Source of the DNA: CBDAQA01 sp965247815
GTDB lineage: Bacteria > Planctomycetota > Phycisphaerae > Tepidisphaerales > Tepidisphaeraceae
Assembly: GCA_965247815.1 (NCBI GenBank)
Contig: CBDFHW010000026.1
Location: forward strand, 310,001 to 374,000
Length of the DNA stretch: 64,000 bases
Reading direction: 5' to 3'
The translations under genes were made by a program, and so were the position numbers. Under the pieces are notes generated by a model. It saw nothing but the letters and a program-made list of their open reading frames with translations. It ran no database searches and had not been told where the DNA came from. This document shows, piece after piece, positions 8,528-17,683 of this stretch. Position 1 is the first letter of the stretch; each line of letters opens with the position of its first letter.

Positions 8528-11191
8528 TTACGCGTTCGATTTCTCCCCGAACAACGTTCCCGTAGAAACTTGCCCGACTGCGAGCGTGATTGTTGCGACG
8601 CCGCCGACTGGTTTGGTCGCGGTGATGCCGCTGACCGGCACAACACGCACGGTATACGTGCCGGCGGCGAGGCCGGTGATTGACCAGTTTCCGCTGATGT
8701 CGGTCGTGACGGTTTTCTCACCGCTGTCGAACTTCCCGTTGTTGTTCAGGTCGAGATAGACGGTCCACAAACCCACGCCGAATTCACCGTTATCGATCTT
8801 TCCGTCGGCGTTGGTGTCGCCGAACACCCGGCCGGAGATGCTCGCAGTCTTGGGGTCCACCGCTTTGACAGTGTCGATGAAGGTCACGATCGGGGACTTG
8901 TTGCCTTTCGCATCGGTCACAAATTCCGAGACCGTCAGTCCTCCGGACTTGGCAAAGACGTGAGCGTTCGCCGGGATCGTGCCCGCGGCTGTCAGGGTGA
9001 CGATCGTGTCCGGCGTCCCGTCGCCCCAGTTGACGTCGACCTTATAAGGCCCGGTTCCCCCGGTCTGGCTAAAGGAACCCAGCGGGACGGACACCGACGT
9101 TCCCTGCGTCGCGGTCTGGGCGGCGGGTGGTGTGATCTTTAAAACCGCAGCGGCGGAGACGGTCTCGCTGAAGGTCGCAGGCGGCGACTTAAAATTCTTG
9201 GCGTCGGTCACCGTTTCGGTCACGACGAGCGCACCGGTTTTAATAAAGGTGTGTGCCGTGGCCGGGATCGTTCCTGCGGCGTTTGCCGTCAGTACCGTCT
9301 CCGCTGAACCGTCACCCCAGCTGATGTTAACCTTGAACGGGCCGGTCGCCCCGGTCTGGGTAAACGAGCCGAGCGTGACGTTGGTGTTGACTCCGGTCTT
9401 CGCGACCTGGCTGGCCGGCGGGGTGATCTTGATCCCGGCCGCCGCTGTGACAGTATCGGTAAAGGTCGCGACCGCAGATTTGTTTCCGTCGATGTCGGTC
9501 AGGGCCTCGGACACCGTGTTCACCCCGGCACTGCTGTACGTGTGGGCGATCGCCGGGATCGTGCCGACGGTCGTCAGGTTCAGAACCGACTTCGCCGACC
9601 CGTCACCCCAGTCGACTTCCAGTTTGTAGGGGCCGGTCGCGCCGATTCCAGTGAACGACCCGAGCGGGACGCTTTTGCTGACGCCCGCGGTCGCCGTCTG
9701 GCTAGCCGGGGGGGTTATTTTGATGACGGCAGTCGACGGGACGTTCTCAATGAATGTTGCCTTGTTGGACTTCGCGCCCGCGGCGTCGGTGATGGTCTCC
9801 GATACCGTGATCGGCCCGGATCTCGCAAACGCGTGCGTCGTTGCCGGGATCGTGCCGGCGGTCGTCAGATTGATGATCGAGTCGGCAGAACCGTCCCCCC
9901 AGGCGAGGTCGAGCTTGAAGGGCGCGAGCCCGCCGGTTTGCGTGAACGAACCAAGCGTTACCGAGACAGCCGTGTTCAGTTTCCCCGTTTGCGCCGGAGG
10001 TGGGGTCACCGTGATTAGCGGAGGCGGTTGCACTTCGACCGCGCCCACGTCGACCGCCGTGCCTTGGATCCGTGAGAACCCACGCTGATCAGTCGTCGTG
10101 CCCGACGGGACTTTCGCATTCACGCCTTTGTTTAGCGCGGGGCTTCCCGCCAATGGGAGCATTGTCTGCGTCGGCCCGCCGTTGTTGGCCGGCGCGCCCA
10201 GCTTCGGACTGAGCGGATGGGCCGTGCTGCCGAGCTGGTCGCTCGCGATCCAACCCGAACTGGTCAGCCCTTGGCCGTTCGGATCACCGATCAGATTCCC
10301 GCCCTGCGATTTGAACAAGCCGAAAGTGTCGCCGTTGGTCGTCGCCGCGACGATCGTGTTAGCGACCGCGCAGGAGTTGGTCGCGTCATTGTTGTTGACG
10401 TAAAGCCCCCAGGCGTTGCCGACAAAGGTGCAGTCGTAGACGAACCCCGTGCCGGAGAAATCGAATTGCAAACCGCCGCAGGCGTTGTCGAAGAAGGTGT
10501 CGTTGACGACGGTGACCGTGCCACCGAAGCGGGTGTTGATCGTGCCCGCCTGATTGCTGGAGACGTTTCCGCTGAAGGTCGAATTGCGGATCGTCACCTT
10601 GCCGGTATTGGTGATCGCGCCGCTGCCGCCGCTGGAGTCTGTATTGTTCGTGACGGTGAGGTTGTTGCCGGTCAGCGTTCCGCCGCCGGTCACGTCGATT
10701 GCCGGGCCGGCCGCCCCGGTAGAGCTATTGCCGGTGAGTGTCACGTGATCGAGCGTGAGGTTCCCCGAGTTTTCGAATGCGCCCGAAGCACCCTTGGTGA
10801 ATGTCACATTGCTGATCGAGGCGGTGACACCGCCGTCGATCTGAATGTTGGCCAGGGTGTTGTTCGCGTTGAGAATCAACGCCGCCGAGGGGCCGGTGAT
10901 CGTCGTCGCCGCATGGGTGTTGCTGAGCTCGAAAAGACCGTTAATCAGCGTGATGGTCTGGGCGGCGGCGAACACGGTGGGATCAAACGAAATGGAGGTT
11001 GCCGAGGTCGCGGCGTTCGCCTTCGCGATCGCGTCCCGCAGGCTGATCACTGCCCCTCTGGTATGGACGACGTCAGCAGTCGAGTTCACGACCACCGCCG
11101 TCATAAGCAACCGCGGCTCGAATGTTTCGACGGACAAACTTCGGTTCGAACGGGGTTTCCGTAACTGACGCCGTCTCCCTGCACTGGACAT
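8528..11191 (-). CDS. Large secreted surface protein: LEPR-XLL, CSLREA-like beta-helix, PKD-like repeats, SdrD-B-like end
   Basis: 887 residues from the ATG at 11191, which has a GAGGAG site; a start 14 codons upstream lacks one. The N-terminus is basic and then reads SVETFEPRLLM, the LEPR-XLL motif found on big extracellular planctomycete proteins. ISLRDAIAKANA with VVNSTAD before it is CSLREA-like. Next comes a right-handed beta-helix region rich in N-N-T-x-S steps (about 70-360), ending DQRGFSRIQGTAVDVGAVE. Four Ig/PKD-like repeats follow, each with a WGDGS/T core. The end (VFGDTNADGKIDNGEFGVGLWTVYLDLNNNGKFD) resembles the Ca-binding SdrD B domain. Probably exported and used in surface adhesion or matrix; no enzymatic site seen. 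Confidence 0.85.
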   Translation of the reverse strand: MSSAGRRRQLRKPRSNRSLSVETFEPRLLMTAVVVNSTADVVHTRGAVISLRDAIAKANAATSATSISFDPTVFAAAQTITLINGLFELSNTHAATTITGPSAALILNANNTLANIQIDGGVTASISNVTFTKGASGAFENSGNLTLDHVTLTGNSSTGAAGPAIDVTGGGTLTGNNLTVTNNTDSSGGSGAITNTGKVTIRNSTFSGNVSSNQAGTINTRFGGTVTVVNDTFFDNACGGLQFDFSGTGFVYDCTFVGNAWGLYVNNNDATNSCAVANTIVAATTNGDTFGLFKSQGGNLIGDPNGQGLTSSGWIASDQLGSTAHPLSPKLGAPANNGGPTQTMLPLAGSPALNKGVNAKVPSGTTTDQRGFSRIQGTAVDVGAVEVQPPPLITVTPPPAQTGKLNTAVSVTLGSFTQTGGLAPFKLDLAWGDGSADSIINLTTAGTIPATTHAFARSGPITVSETITDAAGAKSNKATFIENVPSTAVIKITPPASQTATAGVSKSVPLGSFTGIGATGPYKLEVDWGDGSAKSVLNLTTVGTIPAIAHTYSSAGVNTVSEALTDIDGNKSAVATFTDTVTAAAGIKITPPASQVAKTGVNTNVTLGSFTQTGATGPFKVNISWGDGSAETVLTANAAGTIPATAHTFIKTGALVVTETVTDAKNFKSPPATFSETVSAAAVLKITPPAAQTATQGTSVSVPLGSFSQTGGTGPYKVDVNWGDGTPDTIVTLTAAGTIPANAHVFAKSGGLTVSEFVTDAKGNKSPIVTFIDTVKAVDPKTASISGRVFGDTNADGKIDNGEFGVGLWTVYLDLNNNGKFDSGEKTVTTDISGNWSITGLAAGTYTVRVVPVSGITATKPVGGVATITLAVGQVSTGTLFGEKSNA
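8870..10020 (-). repeat. Four in-frame PKD-like repeats inside the surface protein gene
   Basis: Four consecutive units of about 88-95 codons. Each begins I/L-x-I/V-TPP-x-x-Q and contains WGDGS or WGDGT, TIPA-x-x-H-x-F and a T-D-A/I near the end. The units differ enough in DNA sequence to be old duplications, not recent slippage. Confidence 0.8.
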
Positions 11192-11401
11192 GGTGCGCTC
11201 CTCTGCGATGACCCGAATCTGAAAAATTCGCAATTAAATAAAAATCGATGCTGCGAGAATCTACCGCACGAGCGGGTAAGCTCAAGATGATAACGCTGTC
11301 GAAACTGGCCGGGTCGGGGTCGCACGCGACAAAGCAGCTATCGCAGTTTGCCTAGACACAATAAACCTCGATTCGCGCACTTTTTACGAGCCGTACCCAC
11401 C

Positions 11402-12289
11402 ATGCATCTGTCAGCTGAGATCCCAGATCCGGTCGTTGAGTTTCTCGCGCGCCGATTCGCGGGGGCTATCTTGGGGCAGGCGTCGCTGTTCGGTGGGGTG
11501 CAAAGCGACGTTCGCAGATTGCAGACGTCGACCGGGCAAACATTCGTGCTGAAGCAGCACTCAAGCGCACCGCCCGACTGGTACGCCCGCGAGGCCGACG
11601 GGCTCGAATTGCTCGATCGGCCCGGTTGTCCGCGGACGCCCGAGGTCTATCTCGTCGGTGAAAAGTTTCTGTTGCTGGAAGATCTGAACGAAAGCGGTCG
11701 GGCCATGGATGATTTGCCGGCCGCGTTCTGGGAAGAGTTTGGTCGCGCCCTCGCCCGCCTGCACCTGAATACCGATCCGCTGTTCGGACTGCCGTACGAC
11801 AACTATCTGGGGCTGATGCCGCAGCAGAATGATCAGACGACCGACGGCCATGCTTTTTTCGTCGAGCGTCGAGTGCTTCGATATCTGTACGAACCCATCG
11901 CCGAGCGGACACTGACCGCCGAAGACCGACGCGGGGTCGAACACCTTTGTGAACGGATTCGACGCGACGTGCCAGCGCAGCCGGCGTCGCTGTGTCACGG
12001 CGACCTGTGGACCGCCAACATGCTGGCAGGCCCGGGCGACCGGCCCGCGTACTTTGACCCGGCCGTGCATTACGGTTGGGCCGAGGCAGAGCTCAGTTTG
12101 ACGCGGCAGTTCGGCGGTATCCCGAATTCATTTTACCGAGCTTATAACGAACTCAATCCGCTGCAGCCGGGCTGGGAGACCCGCATGCCGCTATATGAAT
12201 TGAAAGAAATGCTCGGACTGATCGCTCAATTCGGGGACGAGCACGACATGGTCGGGCCGTTGCGTGCACTGATTCAGCAATATGAATAA
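11402..12289 (+). CDS. Fructosamine kinase family protein
   Basis: 295 residues from the ATG at 11402, close to the length of E. coli YniA; a start 18 codons upstream would add a non-conserved leader. The kinase landmarks are present: FVLKQHSSAP with the ATP-binding Lys, FLLLEDLNES, LARLH, then the catalytic loop CHGDLWTANML and YFDPAVHYGWAEAELS, the DPA motif that binds Mg. The family phosphorylates ketosamines on glycated proteins or small molecules so that the sugar is released. It stands alone between the surface protein and the efflux cluster. Confidence 0.9.
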   Translation: MHLSAEIPDPVVEFLARRFAGAILGQASLFGGVQSDVRRLQTSTGQTFVLKQHSSAPPDWYAREADGLELLDRPGCPRTPEVYLVGEKFLLLEDLNESGRAMDDLPAAFWEEFGRALARLHLNTDPLFGLPYDNYLGLMPQQNDQTTDGHAFFVERRVLRYLYEPIAERTLTAEDRRGVEHLCERIRRDVPAQPASLCHGDLWTANMLAGPGDRPAYFDPAVHYGWAEAELSLTRQFGGIPNSFYRAYNELNPLQPGWETRMPLYELKEMLGLIAQFGDEHDMVGPLRALIQQYE

Positions 12290-12456
12290 GTCGCCGCGCG
12301 GGCAGTCGACTGCAACGGAGGCCACTGTTGCGTGTAACATAGGCTCTCTGTCGAGACTTCGGGCCAGTGTTGACCTGTTGATCGCAATGCAGTCAATTCC
12401 GAGTCGACTCTTAATTTCGTCCACTTGTTGCAGAGGCCTGTTCCATTAAGACCATC

Positions 12457-13875
12457 ATGAAGCGAAGCGTTTTCCTGGCCGCGTCGGCGGTCGTCTTTGT
12501 CGGGTGCAAGGTGGGACCGGATTACCGGTCGCCGAATCAGCCCATGCCAACCCGCTGGCAATCGCTGCCGACCACGCAGGCCAGCGTCCTGGTTCCCGAA
12601 CCCGTCCAGATCGAGCGATGGTGGACGACGTTCAATGACCCGGTGCTAAACTCGCTGGTCCAGCGGGCTGTGAATTCGAATCTGGACCTGCAACTCGCGA
12701 CCGAACGCATTCTCGAGGCACGGGCACAGCTCGGAATTAACACCGCAGGCCTGCTCCCGAACGTGAACGGCACCGGGGGCTATACCCGCAACGGAAGCGC
12801 ACGCGGGCGGTGGGGTAGTTCTTGGATCGCAGGGCTGGATGCCGCGTGGGAAATCGACATTTTTGGCGGGGTCAGGCGGTCGGTCGAAGCCTCCGAGGCA
12901 ACATTGCAGGCTTCAGTCGAAGACCGTCGCGACGTTCTGGTCACCCTGCTGGGTGAAGTCGCGACCAACTACATTCAGCTTCGCGGCCAGCAGCAGGAAG
13001 TGTTTATCGCCAGGCAGAATCTGCAGGTGCAGACCCGAAACGCGAAACTTGCGCGGGACAAGAAATCGCTGGGAACGGGGACGACGCTCGACATCGTTCA
13101 AGCGGACGCTCAAGTCGCGAGCACCACGGCTACCATCGCCGGGCTCGAAACGCTGACGCAGCAGAGCATCTATTCGATCAGCGTGCTGCTCGGTCAAGAG
13201 CCAACGGCCTTAAATGACGAGCTGACACCACCGAAGGACGTGCCCGCGCCGCCGGTCGAACTGCCGATCGGATTGCCGTCGGATTTGCTCCGACGCAGGC
13301 CCGACATTCGCCGGGCTGAACGGCAACTCGCCGCTCAGACGGCAGTGATCGGCGTCGCCGTCGCCGACCTGTTCCCGCGGTTTTCACTGACCGGTAACGT
13401 AAACTCGCAGGCGTCCCGCGTTGATTTGCTCGACTGGAATCACACCTTCTGGTCGTTCGGGCCGAGCGTCTCGTGGTCCATTTTTTCCGGCGGCCGGGTC
13501 CAAGCGAATATTGATTTTCAGGACGCGGTACAGAAGCAGACGTTGACGACCTATCATCGGACCGTCCTGACTGCCTTGCAGGAAGTCCAGAATGTTCTGG
13601 TTGCTTATGCCCAGGAGCACCGCAGACGTGCGGCATTGACTGATTCGGTCGAGCTCAATCGTCGTGCGGTCATACTTGCCACCGAGCGTTATCAGAGTGG
13701 TCAGAACGACTTCCTGCCGGTCCTCGATGCCGAGAGGGCCTTATTCGCGTCGCAGGACGCACAGATTCAGAGTAACACGGCGATCGGTACAGAAGCGGTT
13801 GCGCTCTACAAGGCTTTAGGTGGTGGCTGGGAAATCGGTGAGTCCAACGCAACATCCCAGCCCGCGCCGCAGTAG
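12457..13875 (+). CDS. TolC/NodT-type outer-membrane efflux lipoprotein
   Basis: 472 residues. The N-terminus MKRSVFLAASAVVFVGCKVGPDYR has a short signal with a lipobox ending at Cys 17, followed by the CKVGPDY start typical of the OprM/NodT family. Two OEP repeats are visible: WWTTFNDPVLNSLVQRAVNSNLDLQLA and, near residue 270, LPSDLLRRRPDIRRAERQLAAQTAVIGVAVADLFPRFSL. It would form the trimeric outer-membrane channel of a tripartite exporter. It is the first gene of a cluster of eight on the same strand and the only channel, so it probably serves both pumps encoded downstream. Confidence 0.93.
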   Translation: MKRSVFLAASAVVFVGCKVGPDYRSPNQPMPTRWQSLPTTQASVLVPEPVQIERWWTTFNDPVLNSLVQRAVNSNLDLQLATERILEARAQLGINTAGLLPNVNGTGGYTRNGSARGRWGSSWIAGLDAAWEIDIFGGVRRSVEASEATLQASVEDRRDVLVTLLGEVATNYIQLRGQQQEVFIARQNLQVQTRNAKLARDKKSLGTGTTLDIVQADAQVASTTATIAGLETLTQQSIYSISVLLGQEPTALNDELTPPKDVPAPPVELPIGLPSDLLRRRPDIRRAERQLAAQTAVIGVAVADLFPRFSLTGNVNSQASRVDLLDWNHTFWSFGPSVSWSIFSGGRVQANIDFQDAVQKQTLTTYHRTVLTALQEVQNVLVAYAQEHRRRAALTDSVELNRRAVILATERYQSGQNDFLPVLDAERALFASQDAQIQSNTAIGTEAVALYKALGGGWEIGESNATSQPAPQ

Positions 13876-13979
13876 TGTATTTGGGATACGTGCTCGGCTG
13901 AGAACCTCAGGTAGATGGAGCACCGATCGGTGCAAGCGGTTGATTCAGCTTCGATTTAAAGAAAGTCGCGTAAAGTTTT

Positions 13980-15323
13980 ATGAGAATCCTGATTTCGTTT
14001 TTAGTCCTCGCGGTGCTCGTTGGCGGCGGCGGTGCCTGGTACATGCACTCGGCAGGGGAGCCGTCGGTTGAGTATCGAACGGCGCAGGTCCGCCGAGGCG
14101 ATCTGGTTTCGACGATCAGCGCGACTGGAACTCTCGAACCTGAAGAAGTGGTCGACGTCGGCGCTCAGGTTGCCGGTCTAATCGAATCCTTCGGCAAAGA
14201 CTCGGGCGGAAGTTTGATCGATTATCGCTCACCGGTCGAACCCGGAATGGTACTCGCGAGAATCGACGACTCTACATATCGAGCCGACGTTGACATCGCC
14301 CGGGCACAACTGGAGCAGGCAAAGACAGCTATCTTAAAAGGTGAGGCTGACCTGGCGCAGTCGAATTCGAAGTTAATGCAGGCCGAGCACAACTGGCTTC
14401 GCGCGGAGAAAATGGGGCCGTCGGACGCCTTGTCGCAGAACGATTACGACATGTATCAGGCTGAGTTCGAGACTGCTAAAGCGAACGTCGGCATCGCCCA
14501 GGCGGAGATTGCCACGGCCAAGAACGGCGTTCCGCTTGCCGAAGCGGAGCTGGCAAAAGCGCAACGGAGTTTGGATTTCTGCACCATTAAGTCGCCCGTA
14601 AAGGGGACAATCATCGACCGCCGGGTCAACGTTGGTCAGACGGTCGTTTCCAGTTTGAACGCACCGAGCCTGTTTCTGATCGCCAAGGATCTGACCCGCA
14701 TGCAGATCTGGGCCGCGGTGAACGAGGCCGACATCGGTCGCATCACGCCCGGGGCCTCAGTTACTTTCCGCTGCGACACCTTTCCTGACAAAGAATTTGC
14801 CGGCAAGGTCGGCAAAATTCGCCTGAACGCGAATCTGAATCAAAACGTCGTGCTGTACACGGTCGAGGTGGAAGCAGACAACTCGAAGAACATATTGCTC
14901 CCGTATCTGACCGCCAAGGTACAGTTCGAGGTCCAGCGTGAAAGCGACGCGTTGATCGTGCCGAACATGGCGCTGAGGTGGTCGCCGTCGACGGCTACAC
15001 AGGTGTCTCCGGACGCTCGAAGCAGCTGGAAGCCGGCCGAGGAAGATGCCGCCCCGGGCCAGGGTCCGCCGTCGCACGCGCCCAAGGCCAAGCCCGATGC
15101 CGCGCCGGTTGTGAAAGAGAGCCGCGGAACACTCTGGGTCACCGACGGCGCGTACGTCAGACCCATCGAAGTCAATCTCGGGACCACCGACCGCATTAAC
15201 ACGGTCATCTACACCAGCGACCTGAAAGAGAGCGCGACCATCGTCACCGGCGACGTGCTGCCCAACGCGGGGACTTCAACTCAAAAGAATCCCTTTATGC
15301 CGCAAGTGCAGCGGCGCTGGTGA
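13980..15323 (+). CDS. Periplasmic adaptor (HlyD/MacA type) of the first pump
   Basis: 447 residues. One N-terminal membrane anchor (ISFLVLAVLVGGGGAWYM) is followed by a barrel-sandwich half (VSTISATGTLEPEEVVDVGAQVAGLIESF), a long Ala/Glu-rich coiled coil (about 100-195), the returning lipoyl half (DFCTIKSPVKGTIIDRRVNVGQTV) and a beta-barrel domain. A Pro/Ala-rich insert at about 345-380 (PAEEDAAPGQGPPSHAPKAK) separates the last two C-terminal domains and is unusual in length. The MacA-like order and the MacB-like ATPase and permease that follow suggest macrolide or peptide/lipid export; the cargo is unknown. Confidence 0.9.
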   Translation: MRILISFLVLAVLVGGGGAWYMHSAGEPSVEYRTAQVRRGDLVSTISATGTLEPEEVVDVGAQVAGLIESFGKDSGGSLIDYRSPVEPGMVLARIDDSTYRADVDIARAQLEQAKTAILKGEADLAQSNSKLMQAEHNWLRAEKMGPSDALSQNDYDMYQAEFETAKANVGIAQAEIATAKNGVPLAEAELAKAQRSLDFCTIKSPVKGTIIDRRVNVGQTVVSSLNAPSLFLIAKDLTRMQIWAAVNEADIGRITPGASVTFRCDTFPDKEFAGKVGKIRLNANLNQNVVLYTVEVEADNSKNILLPYLTAKVQFEVQRESDALIVPNMALRWSPSTATQVSPDARSSWKPAEEDAAPGQGPPSHAPKAKPDAAPVVKESRGTLWVTDGAYVRPIEVNLGTTDRINTVIYTSDLKESATIVTGDVLPNAGTSTQKNPFMPQVQRRW

Positions 15324-15377
15324 GCGGTCTCCATCCGTCGTAACGAAGCACCAAAGCGACCCCCACGCGACATTTTC

Positions 15378-16124
15378 ATGGCCCTGATCGAACTCGACAA
15401 AATATATAAGACCTATCACTCGGGTGAACTCGACGTGCCGGTTTTGCGTGGCGTGTCGTTGTCGATCCAGCGGGGTGAATTGATTGCGTTGGTTGGCGCG
15501 AGCGGGTCGGGCAAAAGCACGCTGATGAACATCCTGGGTTGCCTGGATCGACCGACGGCCGGCAGCTATCACCTCGACGGGGAAGAGGTTTCCACGCTCG
15601 ACACCGACGGCCGCGCCGCCGTCCGCAACCGCAGGATGGGTTTCGTGTTCCAGAACTTTAACTTGCTCCCACGCACGACGGCGCTTGCCAACGTGATGAT
15701 GCCTTTGACCTACGCCGCGGGGTTTGTTTCAGACCGCGAAGCCCGCGAGCGTGCCGAGGCGCTGCTCAATCTAGTCGGGCTCGGCGAGCGGATGCACCAC
15801 CACACGACGCAGCTCTCCGGCGGTCAACAGCAACGCGTGGCCATCGCCCGCGCGTTGATCAACCGCCCCCCGGTATTGTTCGCCGATGAACCGACCGGCA
15901 ATCTCGATTCGCATACGACCGAAGACGTGCTGAAGATGTTCCAGCGACTCAACGAGGAAGAGCAGATTACCATCATCATCGTGACCCACGATTCGAACGT
16001 CGCCCGGCATACCAAGCGGGTGATTCGGATGAAAGACGGCGTCATCATCGACGAAGGGGCGCCGCAGAAAGTCCTTGCCGCACAGGCACTGACTGAAGCC
16101 CGCGAGGCGGCAACGGCCGTCTGA
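15378..16124 (+). CDS. MacB/LolD-type ABC transporter ATPase
   Basis: 248 residues. Walker A GASGSGKST, signature LSGGQQQR, Walker B and D-loop VLFADEPTGNLDSHT, and H-loop IVTHD are all intact. The N-terminus ELDKIYKTYHSGELDVPVLRGVS is typical of the MacB/LolD group that powers mechanotransmission-type exporters without moving cargo through the inner membrane. It lies between the adaptor and its FtsX-type permease, 54 bp after the adaptor gene, so the three are one functional unit. Confidence 0.94.
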   Translation: MALIELDKIYKTYHSGELDVPVLRGVSLSIQRGELIALVGASGSGKSTLMNILGCLDRPTAGSYHLDGEEVSTLDTDGRAAVRNRRMGFVFQNFNLLPRTTALANVMMPLTYAAGFVSDREARERAEALLNLVGLGERMHHHTTQLSGGQQQRVAIARALINRPPVLFADEPTGNLDSHTTEDVLKMFQRLNEEEQITIIIVTHDSNVARHTKRVIRMKDGVIIDEGAPQKVLAAQALTEAREAATAV

Positions 16125-16173
16125 TTTTTAGTCTCGAAGTGGGCCGACTTTTGCCGACAGGAGCAGCCGAATC

Positions 16174-17538
16174 TTGAAAACCGTATACCGCATTCTTCGC
16201 ACGGCTCTGCACGCGCTGCGCCGGAACATCATGCGGTCTATTCTGACCTGCCTGGGGATCATCATCGGTATCGCCGCGGTTATCGCGATGATGGAGATCG
16301 GGCAGGGATCGTCGTACACGATTCAGCAGACGATCACGAAGATGGGCGCGAACGTGATTCAGGTCGAGCCGGACTCGTCGAACACCGGCGGGGTGAGCAG
16401 CGGTTCGGGCGGACGTGCTACGCTGACCCCCGAAGACTGCCAGTCGATTCTGCGAGAGTGCGACGCCGTACGCTGGGCCGCGCCCAGCGTCGACTGTCAC
16501 TCGCTTCTGGTTTACGGGAACCACAACTGGTGGCCCCGTTCGGCGATCGGCTCGACGCCGGCGTATCTGCAGGTGCGTGACTGGGCCAACCTCCAGGAGG
16601 GGGCAGCGTTCACCGACGAGGACGTGCGGTCGGCGGCTTGCGTCTGCCTGATCGGTCAGACCATCGCCCGGCAGCTTTTCGAAGACGAATCCCCGATCGG
16701 CAAAGAAATCCGAATGAGAAACGTCCGCCTGGTGGTCGTCGGCGTGCTCAGTGCCAAAGGCGCGAGCATGTCAGGCACCGATCAGGACGACGTCATGATC
16801 GCACCGTGGACCACGGTTAAATTCCGTTTGTCCGGGTCCCGGCAGGGAAATCAGTCGACTGCTTCGGCGTCGTCGAGTTCGAGCAACACGCTGAACCAGA
16901 TCTACCCGAGCCAGTCCGTGCAACTTTACGCGGCCCAGTCGTCCATGCAGACCTTGAACACGCCGCAGATGACTCGGTTTCAGGACTTGGACGACATCTG
17001 GGTTTCAGCTGTTTCACCCGAAGTGCTACCCCGCGCGATGCAGCAACTCCGCAGCCTGCTCCGCGACCGGCACCAAGTGCTGCCCGGGGCGGAAGATTTC
17101 CGGCTCCGCAACCTTACTGAGATCTTCGAAAGTCTTGCCGCGACCACGAAACTGATGACCAATCTGCTGCTGTGCGTCGCGCTGATTTCGTTGGTCGTCG
17201 GCGGGGTCGGGATCATGAACATCATGCTCGTCTCCGTGACCGAGCGGACCCGCGAGATCGGTCTCCGCATGGCGGTCGGCGCGCGAGCCCGGGACATCCT
17301 GCGGCAGTTCCTGGTCGAGGCGGTGCTGCTGTGTCTCGCCGGCGGGATCACCGGGATTTTGATGGGCCGCGGCATTTCGATGGGTGTTACTGCGGTGTTG
17401 GGTTGGCCGACCCGCCCGTCGATCCCGGCGATCGTTGCCGCCGTCGCGGTGTCGGCGACCGTCGGAATCGTCTTCGGTTATTACCCGGCCTGGAAAGCAT
17501 CCCGTCTGGACCCGATCGAAGCGCTGCGCTACGAGTGA
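16174..17538 (+). CDS. MacB-like permease with FtsX domain
   Basis: 454 residues, with a TTG start at 16174 and an AGGAG about ten bases upstream. One N-terminal membrane segment (ILTCLGIIIGIAAVIAMMEIG) is followed by a large periplasmic MacB_PCD region (about 45-320), then three segments of an FtsX domain that begins LLLCVALISLVVGGVGIMNIMLVSVTERTREIGLRMAVGA. This is the standard MacB permease topology. Ser-rich loops (SSGSGG near 75, ASASSSSSN near 230) sit in the periplasmic domain. Partner of the ATPase just upstream. Confidence 0.92.
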   Translation: MKTVYRILRTALHALRRNIMRSILTCLGIIIGIAAVIAMMEIGQGSSYTIQQTITKMGANVIQVEPDSSNTGGVSSGSGGRATLTPEDCQSILRECDAVRWAAPSVDCHSLLVYGNHNWWPRSAIGSTPAYLQVRDWANLQEGAAFTDEDVRSAACVCLIGQTIARQLFEDESPIGKEIRMRNVRLVVVGVLSAKGASMSGTDQDDVMIAPWTTVKFRLSGSRQGNQSTASASSSSSNTLNQIYPSQSVQLYAAQSSMQTLNTPQMTRFQDLDDIWVSAVSPEVLPRAMQQLRSLLRDRHQVLPGAEDFRLRNLTEIFESLAATTKLMTNLLLCVALISLVVGGVGIMNIMLVSVTERTREIGLRMAVGARARDILRQFLVEAVLLCLAGGITGILMGRGISMGVTAVLGWPTRPSIPAIVAAVAVSATVGIVFGYYPAWKASRLDPIEALRYE

Positions 17539-17683
17539 GCCGACCGCGTGTTTCGATGTCACCACTGGCGGTCAGCGAGCTTTCAAATCTTAACACATTA
17601 GTATTGCTCGCCTTGGCTTGAAAATCGGGCGAAGGCCAACACAATGTTCGTCCAACCGACCGATTGGTGACGACTCGTTAAAA

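Noticed and set aside
10217..11164. 315-codon plus-strand frame inside the surface protein gene
   Set aside because: Antisense shadow of the repetitive beta-helix region; composition (Arg, Gly, Val, Asp rich) is typical of the complement of high-GC coding DNA.
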